DNA of 64,000 nt from Neopestalotiopsis rosae (Eukaryota; Ascomycota; Sordariomycetes; Amphisphaeriales; Sporocadaceae): assembly GCA_023078685.1 (NCBI GenBank), contig JALGAS010000001.1:3782001-3846000 (forward strand). Direction: 5' to 3'. Under the pieces are notes generated by a model. The model did not search any database and was not told the DNA's origin. It saw only the letters and a program-made list of their open reading frames with translations. This document shows, piece after piece, positions 22,741-35,500 of the stretch. The position numbers and the translations under genes are program-made. Numbering within the stretch: position 1 is the stretch's first letter; the number at the start of each line of letters is the position of its first letter.

Positions 22741-25700
22741 CGGCGAAGATGCTCCTTCCCAGGGGAAGGAGACAGGATCAAGGCGCTGTTCGCGCAGTTG
22801 GAAACCTTGCTGTTGTAGGGCTTCGACCCCGGCCGTTTCCTACGCCCTGGACTTTCTGTGCTATATGTGATATGTTATTAAATTTGGTCAAGAAGGATTC
22901 GGGAAGAGTTGCGGGGAGAGGGAGGAGCGGATATTCCTTGAAAGATGGCCCCATCTCGCTTACAGGCTCGGCTCCGCGCTTATCTCCTTTCCAGAACCAA
23001 GATCTCATCAGACTACGCCGTACGAGTCCGTGGGAGAAATGAAGAGGCCATCTGCATGATATTCAGTGTGCAAAACATGTAACATGTATGGCAATATATA
23101 TATTTATACATGAGTGAAGAGGCGCAAATAAAATAGATGTGAAGTGCTTGTAATACAATGAGAGACACTAGTGATATACAATCCAGATACAATCTCGACC
23201 ACGTCCAACCGGGCTTCAACATACCACACACAGGAAAGAATCAAATGGCTCGGAACAATCAAAGCTATATGGCCTACTCAACTTTGCTTTACTATACACA
23301 GGCAAGGCGCTACGAAGCCGAGGCGCCTGTATCAAAATTTGATTCTTCGGAAACCGCTCTTGAGACGTCAATTCCACACCGCATCTAACCTGATAGAGTT
23401 CCAGTGGGCTCATGAGTCTCTGTATACACTATCAAATGACGATTTTTAGCGGTCCATCGAATGCAATATACTCTGAAGTCTATAGACCCAGCAATGCACA
23501 TCAATGTCTAGCTGCATTGCAGTACATGCCAAGTTCAAGCCACATCAGGATAGAAGCAAGCCACAGCAACACTACAGACCGCTTGCGTATATACAACATG
23601 ATATGAATGATTGAATATGCCGGCATTTGATAGGGAGGCAGTCTATTCTGGCGCCCCATACCCGAGGCTCTTCCCCTTATCCGGTGCCGGATATGCTCAC
23701 AGGCGCCGAGTTCTGGTCCGCAGATGAGGCAGGAATTATATGCCTATCCAGGATCTGGAGAAAGAATTCTATTATGCCTCGACTGTCTCGTCTCGACCTC
23801 TGTTCAGTCAGTACAAGGAGCCAAGGTATCACTTGTTATCATAGTAGCGAATTCAATGCTGATACCATTATGCACAAAAGAGGCAATAATGAGTCTCCTT
23901 CCAGTCTTGAATCCTTTCGCGGCTAGACCGTAAATGAACCAATGAGCTCTTCGCAACAATAGGGTCTGAGTGTTGCCTACATAAAGGGTAACATTTGAAG
24001 AGTACTCAGGGCATACAGACCGATGGACATGCATAAAGACAAGTCCGGGGTACATGAATTCGACGCACAATGTCTGCGGGATGGGTGGAACACGTTACTT
24101 GATGTCACCCTCTGGGCCGCCTCTCATTCCCGGAGGGGCTCTAGGCGGACTCTCACTCCGCCTTGGAAAGGTTTCAGGAGAGTGCATACTTTTCTGTTGG
24201 CTATGACCAGATATGGATGTTCGACCCATCTTTGAGAAGCTAGAAAAGAAAAGGCCCGGGAAAGAAAAAAAGGCAAATAAGTCTAATACTTCCTTCTGAC
24301 CGGGGACGTGGAAATCCCGGCCACACCCACAAAGGTGGTACTACCAGTCACTGATGAAGTATCAAGACCCGGGGTCACGAACAGGATCTCACCTATTGGT
24401 TCAGCCGGGGTAGACCGCGAAGAGAATAGAAGAAGGCAGAAATGCCGCGCCAATCGGTTCGAGCGTCAGCATGTGTTGGGTACTCAAGGTACAAAGTGTA
24501 TACCAGGCCCCATGTATTTTGTAGTCTTACCCGGAGTAAGGTGGGGTGAGACTCATGCCCAAGGGCCTTTTTATCCCACCGCACCTTTGTGCCGTTACTG
24601 CTTCTCTGTGTGAGGATTATGCTGCCGAGGTCCTGTCGCAGTATTGTGAGTTTTGTTCATCTTTGATAGGGGGGTGACGTATCAAGGTAACTTTCTGCTT
24701 GTGAAACCACCGAGGCATGACCGAATGTATACATTTATTTATTTATGCTTTCGTTGTTTTTATAACACTGACTGAATGACAAGAAGACCGGCCCAATGTA
24801 GTTTAGCAGCCAAGTCTTGGCAATGAAGAAGTTAAATGTGACGCTGATGTGTTCACTTTCCTATAGCTCCAGCCGAGTTCTTGGTAAGGTCATATTGTAT
24901 ATAGATAAATGGGCCCAAATAGATAAATACCATGCCTTTGGTTTGGGCTGGGTGACCAACGCGCAATGTCAAGTCGAGCCGGGCCGGCTGCCGTCTTACA
25001 AGCTCGACCCAGATCTTGGAAAACACGACAGGGTCCCTTTGGTGCTCTCTCGCAGCCCCCGAATTCTGGCAGAAGGAGTCTGGGGGGGATGCATGTCAGC
25101 ATTGATTGGGGCGCTTTGCGCCTCTTTTGACTACGGGCCGATTCCAAGGGACATACTATGTAGGTACTCTGATGGATTTTCTGTAGTGGTATTTCAGTAA
25201 GACCATGTGTACGAAGTAGTTATACTTGCAAGCACCAGTCTTGAGAGGACAGCGTAGAACGAGTCTAGATACATAGTGATCTGTACTGTCATGAGCAGAA
25301 ATGGGCGCAAATGTCAAATCTACCATGCACCGAGTATTTCTCCAACTTGGTCACTAAACCCCGGATTTGATGTACACTAGGTAGACGAGGTACGCATCCA
25401 CCGGGTCCTCGCTTGTGCTTTATCGGAACCGAGGCTATTGGTCGACCACAAAGCGAACCATGTTATGCGATCTCCTGCAGTACTCAATCACCTACTTGAG
25501 TAATCAACCTGGCATCGACTTCTGCGTTGCATAGTACTACTTGAAGGCGGTAGTAGGGTTGGCCTCTTTCAGGTCATGTATCTAGAAATGATTCAAAGTA
25601 CCAGTCTTGAGACCGACATGTATCTTGAAATGACATGTATGTGTCTGAGGATGGGTGCCCTACCTTTTGTCCGGACTTGACCCTGAGCAACATTTGGGGT

Positions 25701-26926
25701 CCAAGATGCCCGACTCGGACAAGAATGGAATTTCCTACCAAGTAAAATCCGTGTCCAATCAGGAAAAGGGTGTTTCGTAGCTGTCAATTGAGCCTGCATC
25801 ATTCTTTTGGGTGCCCAGATGGAAAGAAGTGACTGCTATGTAAAAGCATAAGGAGGTGTGCAAGTAATTGCGAGTGTATTGCATTGCTCGAGACTACTTG
25901 TATCAATCAAATGCTCCTGTCGAGGAAAGAAGAAAATAGAAAGACAAAGACCCCCTTTTCCCCGATTGGGATCCCAACATCATTTCGTGAAACAGGTGTC
26001 TTCGTCCGGGTCACTGCATCAGTCACCAATTGCTTCAGAAACATTCGCTGGAAAGTGCCTGTCACATTTGCAGAGATATTATCATGTTTCACATCAAGGT
26101 GACATGCTGCAGAACACTACAGTCAGCACACATTGCTTTCTCAGCCGCAACGCTCGAAACTGCACGCAGGATACGTGCGTATAACATCCAGGCGGACCGT
26201 GTACATACACATACTCAATGTGGTCTTAAACAGAGATTGCAGCAGCCAGAGACACACTTCTTGTGCATATATTATCGCGGAACTTTCTCTCATATGGAAC
26301 TCCCGATCTAGAACGCGCTGCTCATTGCGACTCCGTCCCATAGTACCCTTGTCCCTCATCTGCAAATGTGCCAATGTCCATTTCCAGCCCTTGGATTGGA
26401 TTTCACCATGCTTGGAGTGGAATGCTATTCGACTAGCTCATGATCAAACCCTTTTTTTTTTCTGTCCACCTTCCATTCAGTCCCTGCCCATTGCCTTTCC
26501 GAATTGCCGCCAGTTCCTCCATCCCTGCCTTGCCGGTGGGCTGCATACTCTGCAATTGAAACTGGCCATTGGCCATGGACCATGCCGGAGTTCAATGTGT
26601 CCATCTAATAGACATTTTATTTCATACCACTAATCACGGCGTTGGAATTTTTCCGGTTGATACTCCGCTCAATTGGGCCTTCTGGCCGTCAGCAAATCCC
26701 TGATTGTTCAGTGGTCTTGCAGAAAATTCAGCGAGCAGGCTCCCACGGTCGCCCATCATGGGATGGAAAAGTCCTTTACCCAACACAATGGGTGGTGGGG
26801 ATTGGGCAAGAGTCGGGGGCCGAGGGCCCTCTCCATCTTGTATTGCGACCAGGGGACGGCATATTTGTGGTATGTTGCCCTGCTCGAGGCCGCAGCGTCT
26901 GGACTTGTCTGGATCGCTGCACTGCT
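22741..26926. other. Gene-poor intergenic stretch between alpha/beta hydrolase and Cdc25
   Basis: 4.2 kb with no recognisable coding exons. The longest frames (for example 26133-26633 on the plus strand) have no domain features and lack splice partners. The left part presumably holds the hydrolase promoter. A 13-base word ACCAGTCTTGAGA occurs twice (near 25232 and 25600). No tRNA or transposon ends are seen. Confidence 0.5.
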
Positions 26927-29900
26927 TCATAGGAAGCCTGATTCGGCCAAGACTCTATATGACAAAGGCAATTAGTAAGCTTCTAACCTTCTGGCAAGGC
27001 GTGTAACACTACATACCTCACAATCTTTTCATCCTCTCGTTCACGAGGTTCTATCTGCAAACTCTTGTCGTACATCTCGTGGACGTCTCCGGCTGCTTGC
27101 ATATTAGACAGGATGTAGTCCTGAAGATCAGGCACCGAGTGTAGAGAGTAGGGTGCGTTTTGGTACTGCTGGATGTCTCGGATAACCTCTGCAGTCTTTG
27201 CACGCTTGGCGAAATTGATCAAGTTGGTCTTTTTGATAATTGAGGGAATACCATCCTCGATGAAGGTAAGATCCGTCAAGTAGACACCTGTACAGGACGA
27301 AACTAGATTAGCAATCCATGCACTTTAACATGGCTACCATCACGGGGTGACATACCAAAGAAGGGAATGCACGGTGGATTGGCCGCGTGCAAAGCCTCAC
27401 GATATTCACCAAAGTTCTTGGTGCTGGCCATGAGTTTTCGCATGGTCTCTAGCGTGGCCGTGGTTCGAGCCGGCACCTGATCCCACGTCCGCTTCAGACG
27501 AGCAATGGGAGCAGTACCAAGGGCCGAGATAATCGATGTCAGCGTAGAGAAGTTGTTGAGCAATCGGCATTTCTATTTTTGTGTCAGTTCAAGTGAGCAG
27601 AGAATTCATGTAGCAGGGGAAAACTTGAAGCAAACTTACGTCAGCTACCGAAACGAAATGCTTGATGACCACGACACGCTTCTTGACGTCCATCTGGGCC
27701 AAAATCATCTCTGCTACCCAGTTGGTCATCTGATTCGAGTGAAGAATCAGCGCCTTCACGTTTGGTGCAGGCTCGGGCTCTCCTTCGCTGATCTTCTTCT
27801 GCCATGTCTTGTTAAGGCATTCAGAAGGCTTGATCTTGCCGTAGAGCTTGGATTCGATTATGGTCAGTTGACGGGCGAATTCCGTTACATCGATATCCAA
27901 AAACTTGAGCTTCTTCATGTTCTTGGGCATGATGGGCGCGGGTATGTTGTTTGTCAGCGTCTGGATCATGCGCTTGGAAGAAAGCTCCTTGCCGCTCAGG
28001 CGTTGATCCAAAACGGCCATGAGAGGGGCCGAACCGGGTGTTTCTGTGGATTTAACCGTCTCGCGAGCAAATTGGTATACATCACGAATCAGGTGTTTCG
28101 ACTCCTCGTTGTTTTCCTCGAGCCAAAAGTTGTCGAACCAACTCTTCATGATGTTGACCACTCGGAAGCGGATGGGCTTCTGCTTGCGATCGCGCCATAT
28201 GTCATAGTCAATGGTGTTCAAACCTTCGGGCGGTTGAATGTTGAAACGCTGCACCAGCAATTCGAATAGCTCGCGTGCAGTTGTGAACGATCGATAGGTG
28301 AGGAGGAAGGTGTCCTTGAAGTTCGAGTCCAGCTTGTCGTGGCGGGTGAGCTGCTCTACCAATGCGAGAAGCGTACCTCCCTTCACAGCAGGAGGCGTAG
28401 TCTTGAGGTCCCAGGACAGCTCGCTCTCCAGATCGAGACGCAGGAAAGGAGGCATTTCCTCTGGCGCTTGAATGGCACCCTGTGGTGTGGGATCGTCTCC
28501 GAGAATCTTTCTGACTTTGGACAAATCGCCCTTTCGGTATTTGTTGGTAGGAGCATCGCCTTCGGTAAAAGATTGTGAGGTGACGAGTGGTGGCCGCCCA
28601 CTGCTCATGGGGAGCGTGCGAGACTCTGCTCGGGCATGTACAGGGTTGTATGGCATGGTATCGCCTCTCCTGATTTGTTCGCGTTGATACATGTCTTCGC
28701 GCATGTTGCTGCTGTTTTGCGAGACAATGCTCATAACCTGTTCCGAGAGTAGCTGCAATGAAAAACCAATGTGCGATGAGTTTTGCTCCAATGCGCGGGC
28801 GCACTGCTCAACGTACTTGAGGCGGCCTTCCAAGGACTCGCCCCGCACTTCGGCCCATTCATCACCTAGCGGCCCAGCGACAGCTTGACAACCTAGTATA
28901 AGGTCCGATATGTTATCATATAGGCTCTGCTTATACGTTAGGTAATCAGAGAGCTGTGGCGTCTGAAAATTGTTTCCGAGAGTGGAGAGGTCAATCGACT
29001 CGATCATCTGGACCCACGGCTTGAATGTCTCCATGACCTTTCCGCCAGCTGTACAGACATTGTTGCCAATAACCTCGTGCTTGTACGGTGTTATGACCTT
29101 GTCGGTCACAGTGAGATACTTTTCAAGCTCCCTGATGCTGGAAACCAGCATCCTCTTTTGCTCATCAAGCCTCTCCAGTAACCGTCCATCCAGAATTGCA
29201 GCAGGATCTACAAGGCCTTCTTGCTCGTCATCTAGGAAGTTTGACGTGATGGGATCGCGGGGTCCCAGGCCATTATTCTGCCAGCTACCGCCCACGGTAC
29301 TTCCAATGACGAATCCAGGGAATAATCGAGGGATTTCCTCGCCTCTCTGTTGCTTGGCAACTTCAACGAAACTGAAAACTCCCATGAGGACACCATCGGC
29401 CTCCTGCATACACTTTTGTACAGATTCGGCATTAGGCCAATCGGCGGCAGCTATATGCGACGAGATGACCAACTTTGAAAACTTTGACATCATATCTCTA
29501 AAATGCGGATATAAAGCCTTGTTGGTGGATATGATCGAGGGCTGACCGGAATGATTGTCGGTGGTCCCGGAGCCAGCGGCCAGCAGTAATCGCAAGTGAT
29601 CAGATATGTCCTCTGCGCGACTCACATATTCGGCACGATTATTGGTCGTGATCGCCTCACGGTACCGGTCGATAGCCTTCTTCATATCTGTGACCAGTCT
29701 AGTCCATGTGAGGGGGTAAGCCGATCCATCATCAAAGAAGGAACGAGGAATGGTAGCAGCCTGCGGCAAGCTGAAGCTGGCGCCTGTGAAGGAGGTGGCT
29801 GAAGCCAGCGTAGGCGTTTGGCCGAATCCCGTTGCCGAAGGCAAATTCGTGTTGATGAAAGTATCGCCTCGGACGCGCGTTGCAGGCGAGGTTCCATTCA

Positions 29901-30901
29901 TAGAGTCCATAGAGGGCGCCGGCGATATTCCCACGCCGTCATTGGTATAAGTACGTCGCGCTCGTGACTGTGGGTGAAATGCTTGCGTCAGTTATCACAC
30001 TCAAAATATGACAGCCAGATGGCAACTATCTGCCAAGTACAATAGACTTGTACTGTGAAGAAAAACTTACTGCCGAGCCTCGAGGTGCCATCATCAACGA
30101 ATCATTTTCCAGCTCGGATGCAGAGGCAGCTTCCGAGTCTTCGTCTTCGTCCTGGGTAAGGCCTCTAGCCATCATCTCAGGCGGCGGTCGTGTCTTTTCG
30201 GGCATATTTACATTCATGCGATCCATGGGCCCCGTCTCATTCAGAGATGTCGGCGACTCTAGGGGCAGCTCCATGCTGCTCTCACCAGTCATAGTATTGT
30301 AGTAGAACAATCTGCCATCGCGGGTTGCTTGTGGGATCCAAAACTCTGCGCCGGCAGACTTGATGCCCATATCGGTGCCCTCTAGGGGCAGGCCGTTGAA
30401 ATCCTCCTGGTCTGATTCGTTCTCGTCATCATACTCCTCCTCGTAGCGGACTTGATCTTCGAAGTCATCATCCTGGGCAACCATCATTCCATTCTGAGCA
30501 ACTTGGGGCATCTCATCCGTCGCCGAGATGATTTGGCAATAGTTACTTGGGAACCAGCCTCGAACGCCGTTGATCACACCATCCCACCAACCACTCTCGA
30601 GTTGTGTGATAACCTGGATGATATCGCCCTCGTGGAAGCTCAGACTTGTGCGATCGTCAGCCTCGTAGTCATAAAGCGCCCGCACGTAAATGGTGCCCGG
30701 CGGGGCAGTTCTTATAATGCCGTTCATGTTTGTGCTGTATGTAGATGTAAGAATACTGCGGTCACCGTCAAAGAAGGTCAACGATGCCGCGGCTGGGTCA
30801 GAAGTGTCGTCTGCGGCGGTGTGGGCCTGAGATCGCGAGTTGTAGCTAGTCCCTCTTTGTGTCTGTCGTAATGCTGTCGATGGGGCCACAGTCATAAGCA
30901 T
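26927..30901 (-). CDS. cdc25: Cdc25-type Ras guanine nucleotide exchange factor (SH3 - RasGEF_N - RasGEF)
   Basis: Five exons: 30901-30071, 29967-27640, 27572-27356, 27287-27017 and 26954-26927, giving 1224 residues. An SH3 domain lies near residues 48-105 (ALYDYEADD ... GWWDG ... GWFPSNYC), followed by a WW-like segment (EFWIPQATRDGRLFYYNTMTG). A long middle region follows, then RasGEF_N (about 790-900, with LVEQLTRHDKLDSNFKDTFL and TYRSFTTARELFELLVQRFN) and the catalytic RasGEF domain (about 970-1210, with PIARLKRTWDQV and PFFGVYLTDLTFIEDG). It loads Ras with GTP at the plasma membrane and so activates adenylate cyclase and MAPK routes. The fourth intron (donor GTATGT at 27016, branch TACTAAT, acceptor TATAG) changes the C-terminus from an unspliced VVLHALPEG end to RVLAESGFL, the expected family ending. 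The start is the first in-frame ATG, with another two codons on; an overlapping upstream frame exists. Confidence 0.92.
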
Positions 30902-30957
30902 CGTGTTACCGGCTGTGTCTTGGATGCTGATATCGGGCAAAGAACCAGTATTGACAT
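30892..30957 (-). promoter_or_regulatory. Upstream ORF overlapping the Cdc25 start codon
   Basis: ATG at 30957 opens a 21-codon frame in a different register. Its TGA stop (30894-30892) overlaps the second in-frame Cdc25 ATG (30895-30893) as ATGA, and the frame runs over the first one (30901). A further three-codon frame starts at 30965 (ATG ACT TGA). If the transcript starts upstream, these would lower or control translation of Cdc25. An unrecognised leader intron could remove them. Confidence 0.45.
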
Positions 30958-30965
30958 CAAGTCAT

Positions 30966-31712
30966 GATCTGGTACTGCGTGCACACACAATTACAAAGGA
31001 GTAAGTGAGTGGTTGAAGGCGCGAGCAAGCGAGTCAGTTGGGTAACCCCTACGCAGCCAGCAGACGAGATCTACAAGCAAGAAGGCGCAAGAAGTCGTAT
31101 CCAACGGGAAAGTACCCAAAAAGTAATGAGCGGGAAAGAAGAGAAGGACGAGAAGCAGCGGCGACTAGGCAATTGTGTCTAGATTGTCGCCGTTGTCGTT
31201 GTCGTCGTTTGTTGTCCCTGTCTTGGGAGTTATCGTCGTCGTCGTGCTTGCGTCCAGCCCAGCTAAGGGGGGAAATAGCGCGTGGATCGAGGGGTTAGGG
31301 AAAAGTCGAATCAGCCCCAGCAAAAGGAAGATAGGGGAGGAGACGCGGTGTAGTGCGCCGTCAATCGGGTGGGCGACCCAAAAACCGTCCCCGGGAACAC
31401 GACTCGAATCTTGTCGGCGGGTGTTGTCGTTGTCGCCTTCGTCGTTGTTGATATTGTCTTTCAGCTGCAAGCGCTGGCACAGGGACGAGACAAATCGACG
31501 ACTGTCGCGAGAGAGGTCGTGAATGGTTGTCTGTGGTTTGACCCTTCTCCTAACTGGGCGGGTAGGGAAGTAAGTTGGATCGCCCAATTCGCTGATGGGA
31601 AAAGGGAACTTGAGCAGGTCGCCCCAGACCCGGCTGACAGCTGGGGTCCGATGCTAATCAATCAGGATCCTTCCTAAAGGTATACCTGCACGCGCTAAAT
31701 AGATACCTAGAT
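30966..31712 (-). promoter_or_regulatory. ATG-free leader/promoter tract upstream of Cdc25
   Basis: No ATG is found on the gene strand for about 745 bases upstream of the short upstream ORFs. The tract contains GTC/GTT triplet runs at 31185-31214, 31233-31246 and 31420-31449 on the plus strand (GAC/AAC on the gene strand) and a GC-rich centre. It is likely a long leader; no transcript evidence is available. Confidence 0.5.
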
Positions 31713-31750
31713 ACATGAGGTACGTCGGGTGCGTGTCTCTGGTGTCTCCA

Positions 31751-31764
31751 GTGTGTGTGTGTGT
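31751..31764. repeat. (GT)7 microsatellite
   Basis: Seven GT units followed by a short T run in intergenic DNA. Confidence 0.85.
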
Positions 31765-32563
31765 TTTTTTCTTCCTCTTTTTAATCCTTGAATGGATGGT
31801 ACCCTGAAGCCCGCCTAGAACACAGGGGGTAACTGGGGGGTAACCTCAACCGTGGGACGCTGCAGTGGGCGCTCAAGCTGGGCGGGCCGTGTGGAGCCCA
31901 GGATCTAGGGATTCTGGCTTTGTCTGACCAAAGAAAGTAAGTACGTATTGGGATTCCGATACGGCACGGCAAGCTTTCACAATTCCTGGTCTGCGGGCAT
32001 CTATCCAAAAAGGACGCCAACATCTACAGTACACAGTAGGTGACCAACTACCAACCAGCATAACTGAAGAAAACATGCCATCACTTTCTCTAACAATTGA
32101 TGTTTGCCGTCACGTTATGGTGGTTGTTGCTGTTCCCTTTGTGTCCTAGCACCACTCGATTGCTCAACTTTGGGACCCGCCGCGCAGCACAGCACAGAAC
32201 CACAACCAGCGCTGGTACCAGGAATGCAGCCTACAATTGACTACCTGGGTCCGCCAATGCAGTGGAGAATCAACTGTTGATTATGATGAATTGCATGTGT
32301 CTGTACTTGTTGCACATGGTCTGTACTTGGACAGTAAGTATTGGATACGGGCATTCTATCTGCGTGCAAAACACAGCGCGCAACTGGTGCGATTTCAGAA
32401 AGAGTCTCGGCATCTCAACTCGATTTTACAAGATACACTCGCTGTCACATTCTTGGACAATATGATCTGAGCGATGTGTGCCCTATTCAGACGAAGTCAG
32501 CTCGCAGGCTGCTGCTCTACAAGCACATCAAGGTCCGTCGTTCTCTTCCAAATTCGAAAGAGG

Positions 32564-32579
32564 GAGAGAGAGAGAGAGA
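32564..32579. repeat. (GA)8 microsatellite
   Basis: Eight GA units in intergenic DNA, shortly before a TACCTAGGTATGTATGTAC segment. Confidence 0.85.
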
Positions 32580-35500
32580 CTTTCACTACCTAGGTATGTA
32601 TGTACTTCGCACAAAGGATATGCGAACTGCCTTGACCCTGACTGGTCGGTCCCTTGCCCCTCTCTTCGCTTCCACCCCCTCCTCGTCCCCTGCTTCGGGG
32701 GTTTCTCCCCTTCATGATCAAAGCCCACCTGGCCGCTCCTTCAAGCTAGCATTATGCATAGTGGGTTGCGAGCAAGTACAAGAAGTATATTCTAGAATAC
32801 CTCATTCACATACGAATATGCCCATGGATACACATGATGCTATGGACGATTCACTTGGACGAATATGTCGATAAATGCGCACAAAGAGCAATATTCGCAT
32901 GTCAAGTTCTCATAAGCTGTGATGTGCCGCGGAGATGATGACGACAAGGGGCACAATGGAATGGACCAGAGAGCCTGTCTCCATGTTCATTTCGTATCGG
33001 CCTGGGAATTTTCCGGTTCGCAATAGACGGTAGAAGGACAAATACCATCACAGCTCACTGTCAGCATACCTAGGTGGTCAGTCGTGTGTGCGGTCTCGAG
33101 ACATATTTTCAACCCAACGACTTCTTACTCTCGGTATGTTGAGTACTTAAGCGAGCAGCAGAGCCGAAAGTCTAGAGCGACACGCACGCACAGGACCACT
33201 GAGTGCAACCTGGGCAATGCTTTCTTTCACAAAAGCGTCAGTGTTGCGTAGGCACTTGGTCAGTTTAGCTGATACGCCCCTTCGTCTTGGTATCGTACAT
33301 GTGTTCTTTGACGAGTTATGGACCAGCTTGCCAGTCCATGAGATCGGTACGCTTGCTGGTCTATATGCAATATACATAACGTACCAAGCCGCAGGTGGCT
33401 TTGTTGAACAGTCTTTGCAACGTTTGAATTTTTTATGCCGTGTCAACCGGTACACAGTGGGCAGCGGAGGATCTAATATCCAGTGGCCAAGCGCTTCATT
33501 GGCATGGATCATATCGACCCAAGTCACAGGCCTCTCTCGGTTGTCGCGCCCAGAGGATGGTGATAATCTGGTGCCGTAAAGAAACGGCCCGAGGCTCCTA
33601 GCAGATCTCACCTAAACCCCTAATCCTCCACTTACAGAGGACATTGTGGTACTGTCTACGTATTTCCGAGCCGGATCCCGTTCATCCTACGAAGTAAGGC
33701 CTGGCCTTCCAGGCTTGCCATGCGGGAAAGTGCTGTTCGAATTGAAGATTCCTCGGATAGAGCCTCAAAAATACCTTGCTTCGGTATTTCGTGCCTCGCC
33801 GTGTAGCGCAGAAGTCACATGAAAAGCCCGCCCAGCTTTGGCCGCAAATGCGGTGCTATACTGGCCGCGCGCGAGCACCCGGCAACCAAGAGGCTAAAAG
33901 AGGTACTTCGTGCACTACTGCGCGGTTCTGAATTGACAGGGCTTTTGGAGAAAGAACACCAATGACCTGCAGTTACTATGTATACATAGTTGTTCTGGGT
34001 TTCTCGTCCTTCCAATCGCCGAATTGCCGCGTGGCATCTCCAGAGGGCCCCCTGTTCTGCGACGGATTGTGCATGTGGAGATGACTGTGTGGATGAGTCG
34101 TTGAACAAGCATCAATGATCAGATCAGAACCTGGAGTATTCCGTACAAAGTTAGCACTGCGAACCTTGCATATGTAACCGCAACCCATACTAGTATACTT
34201 TGTGTATGTACGTACGGTATTGTGTCTGTACGGTTGCGCTTAGCCAAATAGTCTTACCGACCCTTTGGATAGTCCAAGATGATCGCTACCGTGTACGGGA
34301 TAAAAGGACGTATGAGACATCACTAAGCAGTCCCCATTGACCGGTCAGCCATGGCTCGAACGATGTTCTTATGGTTGGTGACATGCTGCCTTCGGCAATG
34401 CAGAAAGGCATGGAGTCCTCGCAAGGTCGAACCCGGGAAAACCCTCACTTGGTCAACGTGCACAAGCAACTCTCGGAATTTCCATCCTTGACGGTCTGGG
34501 CAGGTCATACGTAATTGGAGAATATCTTTGGAGCACGTTGGGCAGAAGACATGTGCTCCTCAGCCTCTAGATGGCCAATACATAAATTCTATCAAGCATG
34601 TACAAAACCTAGCAGTGTATCTAGACCGTATCTGCTCATCAAAGAGCGAGCTCGTGCTTTGACCTCGAGGATGTTGTTGATTATGTTCGTCTTCATCTAT
34701 GCTATGATGAACCAGACGAATCACCACTTCCTGTGGTCCGTAAACTGGCTTACAACAGAACAATCTCAAAGTTTTGATAACAATCAATGTTTTCTTGTCA
34801 CAAATGACCTTGATAATGAAATTATCAAGATCCAGTCGATCTAGACGTACTCACTGGTTGGATTCACAACTGCTGATTCTATTCAAGATGCTCAGTGGCT
34901 GCTCAAATTACCTTGTTAGTCGCGGCTAGCAGTCATTATCCGAATCTATGTCCTCGCAGTCCTTTCCACGTAACAACTGCCGCAGCGGAAGAATGATCGC
35001 AGCCGACTCCGTACATCATATCACGGCACCATGCTCTAGTGCGCTTGCTGTTGAAGCAACATTCCGACGAGGACGGGAGTGATTGCCCGTTATGATAATG
35101 GGCCAGCATAGTGGAGAACGCCACACTGTTTATTCGGCGCGGACATTAACCTTGTGCTAGACGGTATCCAAGATATCGGTATCCAACTCGGTTCGAGCGA
35201 AGTTCGGCCTTCAGGTAGATACTTAGGGCACGCTACGGTCAACATTGAAGCAACTTACCCTGGGAGCTGGCAAGGAACAATTGACAATCTCCTGTCTGCT
35301 TCATATTAACAAAGTTGAACCAAAGAATGACCCGACTTTGATACTTGGTGTACATGGTCGAGTATCAAGGACATGGAGAACGTCATCAATGGCGTCTGAT
35401 TGCAGACCCCGATCCCTCTCTTTACAACGTGCTACTTGAATATGCTGAGTCGCGCCTAGTTTTCAATGTGTCATTTTCCTGTCTTGCCCTTCGACAAATG

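Noticed and set aside
26983..27010. Cdc25 ending as VVLHALPEG without the last intron
   Set aside because: A consensus donor, branch and acceptor are present, and the spliced ending RVLAESGFL fits the family better; kept only as a possible retained form.
27505..28269. 254-codon plus-strand frame
   Set aside because: Antisense shadow of the RasGEF-coding exons of Cdc25.
33147..33611. 154-codon minus-strand frame in the gene-poor tract
   Set aside because: No known motif, and the opposite strand is open nearly as far, which is typical of chance frames.
34380..34460. GGTTCGACC word on the minus strand resembling a tRNA B box
   Set aside because: The flanking bases do not form a T stem and no A box or acceptor stem can be paired around it.
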